Shown: positions 58,983 through 64,000 of the stretch, piece by piece
Position numbering within the stretch: position 1 is the first letter of the stretch
Layout of the letters: every line of letters begins with the position of its first letter
Source of the DNA: Prevotellaceae bacterium HUN156
GTDB lineage: Bacteria; Bacteroidota; Bacteroidia; Bacteroidales; Bacteroidaceae
Length of the DNA stretch: 64,000 bases
Direction: 5' to 3'
Assembly: GCA_900119285.1 (NCBI GenBank)
Contig: FPIT01000010.1
Span: forward strand, 62,001-126,000
Program-made: the position numbers and the translations under genes
Notes under the pieces: generated by a model
What the model was told of the DNA's origin: nothing
The model's input: the letters and a program-made list of their open reading frames with translations, nothing else
Databases searched by the model: none

Positions 58983-59112
58983 AGGGATTTATACCCTGCT
59001 AACTAACTAATATCTAAGATGTTCTGTCACGAAGATTTATTGTTGAACCATGCAGGTTGATTGGAATTTCGTGGAACTTCTTGGAAAGATTTAGACCTTC
59101 TTGGACTGAAAT

Positions 59113-59154
59113 GTGTTACACTTTGCGTTACACCTATTCAATAGTGCGTTACAC
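59113..59154. repeat. Three GTTACAC repeats near the integrase
   Basis: GTTACAC occurs at 59115-59121, 59127-59133 and 59148-59154, the last two within TGCGTTACAC. Spacing is 12 and 21 bases. Consistent with integrase arm-type sites. Confidence 0.7.
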
Positions 59155-59273
59155 ATTATGAAAGTCATGTTACCATTTTGATGCCAATAGGACAAAATTG
59201 TGTATAGATTCTATACCAAATCCCAGAAAACCCATAATTTTCTTATCTTACCTGCGCAAAAGAAAATTAAATT

Positions 59274-60422
59274 ATGAAGCAAAGTGTAAAAATCGTCTTC
59301 GACCGTAGAGGTAAGGCAGAAAAAACAGGGTTTGGAACAATTGAAATCTCCATTTATCTCAGTAGAGATGAAAGAAGATGGGAAAGTGTTGGTACTGCTA
59401 CTCCTGATTCTTGGGAGGTGGTAGCACAAAACAGAAACATTGTTAGCAAAGTAAGACACTATGAACAAATCATCAATGCGATGTCAATGCTTGGTGAAGA
59501 AATGACCGTAGATAACTTCAATAATCATATTTATGCAGAGCTGGCACCTAAGAAGGATGAAAGCAAGAATATGTTCAATGGTTACGACCAGCGCCAGAGC
59601 TTTGTACATTTCTGCAGAGAACATATTGAAGGGGAAAATCTGCGTCCCAACTCTCTCAAAGGTTTCAGAGTAGTATTCGATAGTGTTGAAGCATCTGGTA
59701 TTCTCAATACTTTTGCTGACCTCACACCAGCTAACATCACAGCCTATGATGCGTGGCTTCATCGTCAGAACAACAAGACGGATTATACCATCTATGGCTA
59801 TCATAAGAAGGTTCACAAGTACACGAAGCTTCTTTGGCGCTTGGAAATGATAGCATCCGATCCATATGACCATGTAAAGTTCAACAAGGGATGTAATAAG
59901 GAACGTGTACCTTTATTAGAATCTGACCTTATAAAGATGCGTGAGGCAAATTTCACCGGTCATCTTGACCGTGTACGTGACCTCTTCATCTTCATGGCCT
60001 ATACTGGGCTTGCCTACTGCGATATGGCTATGTTCAATTACGATACTATGACAGAAGAGCATTCCGACTATTGCTATATCGATGGCTCACGTATGAAGAC
60101 TGGTTCCAAGTTCTTCACACCGATATTGCCGCCTGCCATGTCCGTCCTGAAGAAGTACAACTACAAGTTGCCCATTATCAGCAATCAGAAGATTAATGAT
60201 TACTGCCACATCATTCAGGCAGACTTGAAAATTAACAAGTCTATCACATGCCACATTGCTCGCCATTCATTTGCAACACTGATGCTCACCTATGGTATTT
60301 CCATGGAGAAAGTTCAGCGTATGCTCGGCCATAAGAATATCACCACAACACAGATATATGGCAAAATTCTCAAATCGAATGTAGAGAGGGATGTCGAAAT
60401 GAAGCTCAAAACACTCAGATAG
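59274..60422 (+). CDS. Tyrosine-type site-specific integrase
   Basis: 382 aa. N-terminal arm-binding-like domain (KIVFDRRGKAEKTGFGTIEI), a SAM-like core-binding domain (about 105-210), and a catalytic domain with HIARHSFATLM (His327, Arg330), LGHKNITTTQIYGKI (His353, Tyr362). The first catalytic Arg motif reads YTGLAYCDM, without Arg, as in several Bacteroidetes integrases of the IntDOT type. It should integrate the element at the adjacent tRNA-Lys. Its stop overlaps the convergent tail gene by 8 bases. Confidence 0.92.
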   Translation: MKQSVKIVFDRRGKAEKTGFGTIEISIYLSRDERRWESVGTATPDSWEVVAQNRNIVSKVRHYEQIINAMSMLGEEMTVDNFNNHIYAELAPKKDESKNMFNGYDQRQSFVHFCREHIEGENLRPNSLKGFRVVFDSVEASGILNTFADLTPANITAYDAWLHRQNNKTDYTIYGYHKKVHKYTKLLWRLEMIASDPYDHVKFNKGCNKERVPLLESDLIKMREANFTGHLDRVRDLFIFMAYTGLAYCDMAMFNYDTMTEEHSDYCYIDGSRMKTGSKFFTPILPPAMSVLKKYNYKLPIISNQKINDYCHIIQADLKINKSITCHIARHSFATLMLTYGISMEKVQRMLGHKNITTTQIYGKILKSNVERDVEMKLKTLR

Positions 60423-62388
60423 CATCCTCAATTCTGTAGAACACTCCTTTTATTAACTGCGACTTTCCCGTACTTTCGTGGAAGGTCGCAGTTAGTTTTT
60501 CGCATACATACTTACTACCTTCTATATAGAATACGGCTCTTGGGTCTGGAATATCATCAGAGAGGAAGGAGAAATTATATTTCTTCCGAGAATCTATCGG
60601 GAATACGTACTGCCCCGTTGTACGTGGAGCCAGTTGCTTATTGATACGCAATGAATAGGACGATCTTATCACTTCAAAGTCATCCGTTATCTCAATTGTA
60701 TCCACCACAGGCTTTGGCAACTTGCCTGACTGTTGCTTGGTACCATCCCAGAAACCTACATATATCATATCGAAATAGGCATCATTTTTGTCCTGCTCAC
60801 CTTTTGCAATAGCTCTTCCTGCATCTGTCTGCGCCAGGGCGCCAGTGTTATAGTCGGTATCATCATCGTCATCACCTCTTCCGAATCTTGGTGCCCTTCT
60901 TCCACCACCTCCAAAGTATCCTCCACCGCTACCAGGATTGAAGCCTCCAGAAGTGTTGCCGTTCTCATCAGTCTCTTCTGTCCAGGACTCTGCGCTTCCC
61001 ATCTCACCACATTCCAAGAACAGACACTGCCCAAGGTCATTGTCCGTATAGTCTATCCATGCAGGCACTATTTTCAGTTCCACCTCTTCCCCATCCTTCT
61101 CTACCACTCTCTTTCCGAACTGGTTGACTGGCATTAAACGGTTGGTATAGATATAGTAATTGTAGTCCGCTTCATTATTATATACGTGGAAACTCTTAGC
61201 CAGTTCCGATTTATAGCACCACATAATAAAATAGGTATCGACATCCTTAGCATAAAACAGCTTGTGGCCATCTGAATCGTATGAATAGCCACGAGTATAG
61301 TTCGTGCCACTATGTCCGTTTCTTGACCATGACTCGACACCACACTGCTTTAATGTCTTGGCATGCTCCAGCAAATCTGAAAGCTTTGCATATACCACGG
61401 CATCTTTCTTGTGCTCTTCTATATACCACTGGCAGCTTCTGTATGCCCACATCCGGTTGTCATTCTCTGCATACGCCAGATTCGTAACTCCTTTGTATTC
61501 TGATTTACTATCGCGAGATACTTCAACTGTATACTTGTTCACAACCTTGTCAATTCTCACAGGCAACGTATTGATTGCTATCTTCTGCGAGTACTCAAAG
61601 CTAATGGTCTTTGCCTTGTGGTTGATGACAAACTCGCCGTTCATCAGTAGCTCCAGTTGTTCAAAGAATTCTGTGAGCGTCCAATGCGGCAAAGCAATGG
61701 CAAAGTTCCATGCAGCCCAGGTGTATGGTAGCGTATTACAAATCAGCATGTACTTATAGTCGCTTGCTTCTATTGCGCTGAAGTCTCCTGTATATCCGAC
61801 CTCTTCACAAATCTTCTTTAATATATAAAGGAGAAAAGGCTGATAAGTTATCCTGTTTCTCGTTGGTGTCCATGAGAACACACCGTTTTCATTCTTAGAT
61901 ACAGCATTCTGCAAGTTTCCTGAAGTATTGTTTACCCAAGGCAGTGGCACCCAGTTTACATTGGGATAAGTTCGATACCAAACATCTTCAACCACTACGT
62001 TATTGGGGTTTCTGGCTTCAGCATCAGGATAGCCAAGATTAAGTTGATTTAGGTAGATGTCATCAAACGTATCATCGAAGTTCTGCTCACTACGTCCTTC
62101 CAAGAACTGCGTCTTCACCTCCGTCTCGGAAATCTGCGTAATTGTAATACTGCCTGCCTTGAAAAAGCTCTTATCACGGATGTCACAGTCAAATACCACC
62201 TTCGACTTCTCCACGTCCTGACGATGGATGTGCCCGAAGATGGCTAAGTTCTGCGGACAGTCCTTCAGTGGGAACGTTATTGTCAGCGTATAGCTGTCAC
62301 TTCCCGTAAACATACTGTTTTCACTGATATACTCAAATGATGTATTCTTTTTCAGACAGGCCAGCTGTCCGTTGATGATAATCTCCAT
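60415..62388 (-). CDS. Prophage structural protein, tail-associated
   Basis: 657 aa, ATG 62388. Beta-rich without signal peptide; N-terminus MEIIINGQLACLKKNTSFEY. Contains a Gly/Asp low-complexity stretch at about 485-515 (GGFNPGSGGGYFGGGG and DDDDD). C-terminal part has EITDDFEVIRSSYSLRINKQ and ITYQPFLLYILKK in the middle. It directly follows the tape-measure-like gene (3-base gap), the usual position of a distal-tail or baseplate hub protein in Bacteroidetes prophages. Exact function is not recognised. Confidence 0.7.
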   Translation of the reverse strand: MEIIINGQLACLKKNTSFEYISENSMFTGSDSYTLTITFPLKDCPQNLAIFGHIHRQDVEKSKVVFDCDIRDKSFFKAGSITITQISETEVKTQFLEGRSEQNFDDTFDDIYLNQLNLGYPDAEARNPNNVVVEDVWYRTYPNVNWVPLPWVNNTSGNLQNAVSKNENGVFSWTPTRNRITYQPFLLYILKKICEEVGYTGDFSAIEASDYKYMLICNTLPYTWAAWNFAIALPHWTLTEFFEQLELLMNGEFVINHKAKTISFEYSQKIAINTLPVRIDKVVNKYTVEVSRDSKSEYKGVTNLAYAENDNRMWAYRSCQWYIEEHKKDAVVYAKLSDLLEHAKTLKQCGVESWSRNGHSGTNYTRGYSYDSDGHKLFYAKDVDTYFIMWCYKSELAKSFHVYNNEADYNYYIYTNRLMPVNQFGKRVVEKDGEEVELKIVPAWIDYTDNDLGQCLFLECGEMGSAESWTEETDENGNTSGGFNPGSGGGYFGGGGRRAPRFGRGDDDDDTDYNTGALAQTDAGRAIAKGEQDKNDAYFDMIYVGFWDGTKQQSGKLPKPVVDTIEITDDFEVIRSSYSLRINKQLAPRTTGQYVFPIDSRKKYNFSFLSDDIPDPRAVFYIEGSKYVCEKLTATFHESTGKSQLIKGVFYRIEDAI

Positions 62389-62391
62389 ATC

Positions 62392-64000
62392 TTACTTTCT
62401 CCTTGATTTAGGTGTTTTATTACGCATCAGCTGCTCATATTCATCCTGAGCCTGCTTGATGCCAGTATCTCCAGTAACCGTGTTGACTGTTACGAACGGC
62501 TCATTCAGTCGGTCTTTCAGCTGACGGATAACCTGTGTATACTCCTTCATTACAGCATGCGTTGCTGCAATTTCCGCTTGTGCGTTGCTCTGTGGCGCTT
62601 GTACTATTACTGTTTGTGATGGTTGGCTGGACTGTGCATATACGCCTGGTGCTACGATGCTTCTTGAAACATCCTCAGAGCGTAACGATCCTATTGTGTT
62701 CGTTCGTTGGGCATAGTCCAAAGCCTCAATCATCGGGCGGGTTATGGGCGACTTCAGCAACTTCTGACTGGCTACCCACTCTCCTTTGTGTACTACACCA
62801 GCTACCTCGTCTTTCCTTCCCTCGGGAGTGAAGCCACCAGAGGAATAACCTTGCGCCATCGCTGCCTCCTGCTGTTTCTTGATGGCTGCCACCTGCAACA
62901 TACCAGCTGCCACTGCCGTTGCTGCTGCTATTGGTGCCAGGATATATCCGACCACAGGAACAGCTGCAGCACTACTATAGGCGTTGATAGCTGCCGTTGC
63001 CGTTTGCGCCACAGCCTGCATCACCTGCATAGAGAACATCTTTTTGTTAGCCTCGTTCTTAACCTTGGCAACCTCCTTTTCTTTCTTTTCTTCTATCTTC
63101 TTCACCATATACTGATTGCCCTCAGCATTAGACACCTCAGTCCTGTAGCGCCTTTCGATGGCTGCAATCTGTATATCCGCTTCAGCCTGCACCATTGAAG
63201 ATAGTTGTTGGAAGATGCTACCCATACCAGAGGAAATCACCTCTAAGGAACCCGTGACAGCCTTACCCAAATCCGACTGTAGCCATTCCTGCATGTCCTC
63301 TGTCCATACTTCGAGGAAGTTCTTGTTGTCCTCCAGACTATCGATGCTATACTTCTTGCGCAAAGCCTTTTGTGCTTTCAGATACGTTTTCTCGATGCGC
63401 AGCTTCTCATTAGCATTACTACCTGCAGCCTGTAGTTCCAGTGCATACACCTGTTTCAGCGCCTCCAAGTCCGACATATACATATTGACACGCTCACCGC
63501 TATTAGCACCGAAATACTCATCTTTCAGCTTTCTCAGTTGGTCCATGTGCTTCTTCTCGGCAGCCTCCGTCTCTTGCTGGTGTTTTTTCTGGTCAGCCAC
63601 CAGCTTATCCTGATATGCCTTTTGCGCCTGAGAATACTCACTAGAGCCAACCTTATAAAGCGATGCCATACGTCTCAAATGATTCATTTCAAGTAGTTCC
63701 AGCGACTGCTGATAGACCTCCAAGGAAACCTCACCGTCTATATAGCGCTGTTTCTGTAGGGCTACAGACTCATTATACATCTGTTCCTCTTGGGTTGCCG
63801 TCATCTTCTCGCCATCCTCGGACTGTTTCTTCTTAGCTTCATAGAAACTTGCCTGAGCCTCCAGTTTCTCTTGATTCGTGAGGTCTTGATGCGCCAGTAT
63901 CTTCTGCTGATATTCCACTTCAATCTCCAGTGTTCGCTGCATATACTGCTCATAGTTCTTCTGTCCTGTAGCGTAAGCAATACGGTTCAGGGCTTCCTCT
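62392..64000 (-). CDS. Phage tape-measure-like protein, C-terminal part
   Basis: The frame is open to the right edge, so only about 536 C-terminal residues are seen. Long coiled coils (EKLEAQASFYEAKKKQSEDG and further Lys/Glu/Gln helices), then an Ala/Val-rich hydrophobic segment (about residues 320-370: VAQTATAAINAYSSAAAVPV, YILAPIAAATAVAAGML) and a polar tail ending KTPKSRRK. This arrangement is typical of tail tape-measure proteins of siphophage-like prophages. GYSSGGFTPEGRKDEVAGVV HKGEWV is a common segment of such proteins. Confidence 0.82.
   Translation of the reverse strand, partial: EEALNRIAYATGQKNYEQYMQRTLEIEVEYQQKILAHQDLTNQEKLEAQASFYEAKKKQSEDGEKMTATQEEQMYNESVALQKQRYIDGEVSLEVYQQSLELLEMNHLRRMASLYKVGSSEYSQAQKAYQDKLVADQKKHQQETEAAEKKHMDQLRKLKDEYFGANSGERVNMYMSDLEALKQVYALELQAAGSNANEKLRIEKTYLKAQKALRKKYSIDSLEDNKNFLEVWTEDMQEWLQSDLGKAVTGSLEVISSGMGSIFQQLSSMVQAEADIQIAAIERRYRTEVSNAEGNQYMVKKIEEKKEKEVAKVKNEANKKMFSMQVMQAVAQTATAAINAYSSAAAVPVVGYILAPIAAATAVAAGMLQVAAIKKQQEAAMAQGYSSGGFTPEGRKDEVAGVVHKGEWVASQKLLKSPITRPMIEALDYAQRTNTIGSLRSEDVSRSIVAPGVYAQSSQPSQTVIVQAPQSNAQAEIAATHAVMKEYTQVIRQLKDRLNEPFVTVNTVTGDTGIKQAQDEYEQLMRNKTPKSRRK

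Larger units (their letters stand above)
58930..59273. other. Region between tRNA-Lys and integrase
   Basis: A 344-base gap without a gene. It contains a terminator at 58938-58982, three GTTACAC repeats at 59115-59154, and TTGGA-type repeats (59060-59106). These resemble arm-type binding sites of a tyrosine integrase or its excisionase. Confidence 0.65.

Overview
The window looks like a chromosomal segment of a Bacteroidales bacterium, most likely Prevotella or a close relative (inferred from gene content). Three signs support this. Genes are preceded by the Bacteroidetes -7 box TAnnTTTG, often with TTG about 20 bases upstream and with little Shine-Dalgarno signal. The gene set is typical of the order: Na+-NQR, a TamB-like giant protein, an archaeal-type ProRS, a MuiA-family protein, and a smalltalk-like micro-protein. 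Many envelope proteins carry lipoprotein signals.

Layout. 1-3300: accessory block on the minus strand, with the start of a CHC2 zinc-finger primase, a DUF3987-like protein with a degenerate P-loop and two unknown proteins; probably the replication module of a mobile element. 3459-5851: a secreted unknown, a RAYT-type (Y1) transposase carrying hairpin-forming GC-rich linkers and an extra C-terminal domain, and a 29-aa smalltalk-like protein. 5914-10404: TamB-like protein. 10571-16932: complete nqrABCDEF operon plus a lipoprotein. 17-28 kb: GNAT, MATE, DUF1294, glycerate kinase, ProRS, OmpA-like lipoprotein, MtgA, PheT, YebC and a chorismatase/Rid-like protein. 28.4-34 kb: tRNA-Ser(CGA), FabD, GH13 enzyme, AlaX-like editing protein, an EEP-family protein and a soluble hybrid kinase. 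34-39 kb: GT2 glycosyltransferase, the HU / small basic protein / RNase G cluster and pyruvate kinase. 39.2-39.9 kb: a non-coding region with a 22-bp tandem array bracketed by palindromes. 39.9-43.3 kb: a MuiA-family protein, a frameshifted four-helix-bundle gene between CTAG-rich repeats, and four tRNAs. 43.4-55.5 kb: a minus-strand biosynthesis cluster (uvrA, lysA, lysC, ftsE, hisIE, hisF, hisA, hisH, purU), then a TRIC/YicG-like protein and rarA. 55.6-58.7 kb: an acidic unknown and a membrane pyrophosphatase. 58.86 kb to the end: tRNA-Lys(CTT), integrase-type repeats, a tyrosine recombinase and prophage tail genes running off the edge.

How genes work together. NQR and the membrane pyrophosphatase (K+-dependent type by its GNTTAA motif) may both feed a Na+ gradient. 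The his genes, purU, lysC and lysA form a biosynthetic run with short gaps or overlaps. HU, the small basic protein and RNase G suggest a nucleoid/ribosome/RNA-processing operon.

Most notable: (1) seven-base tandem arrays with a shared NANTGAA/TAGATAA-type consensus at many gene junctions, including three in the his-ftsE run; (2) the 22-bp GTAC array with flanking 14-bp inverted repeats at 39.3-39.6 kb; (3) hairpins inside a RAYT gene; (4) a dispersed-palindrome-like insertion inside hisH; (5) CTAG-rich direct repeats flanking a frameshifted gene. All calls come from reading the sequence; no database search was run.
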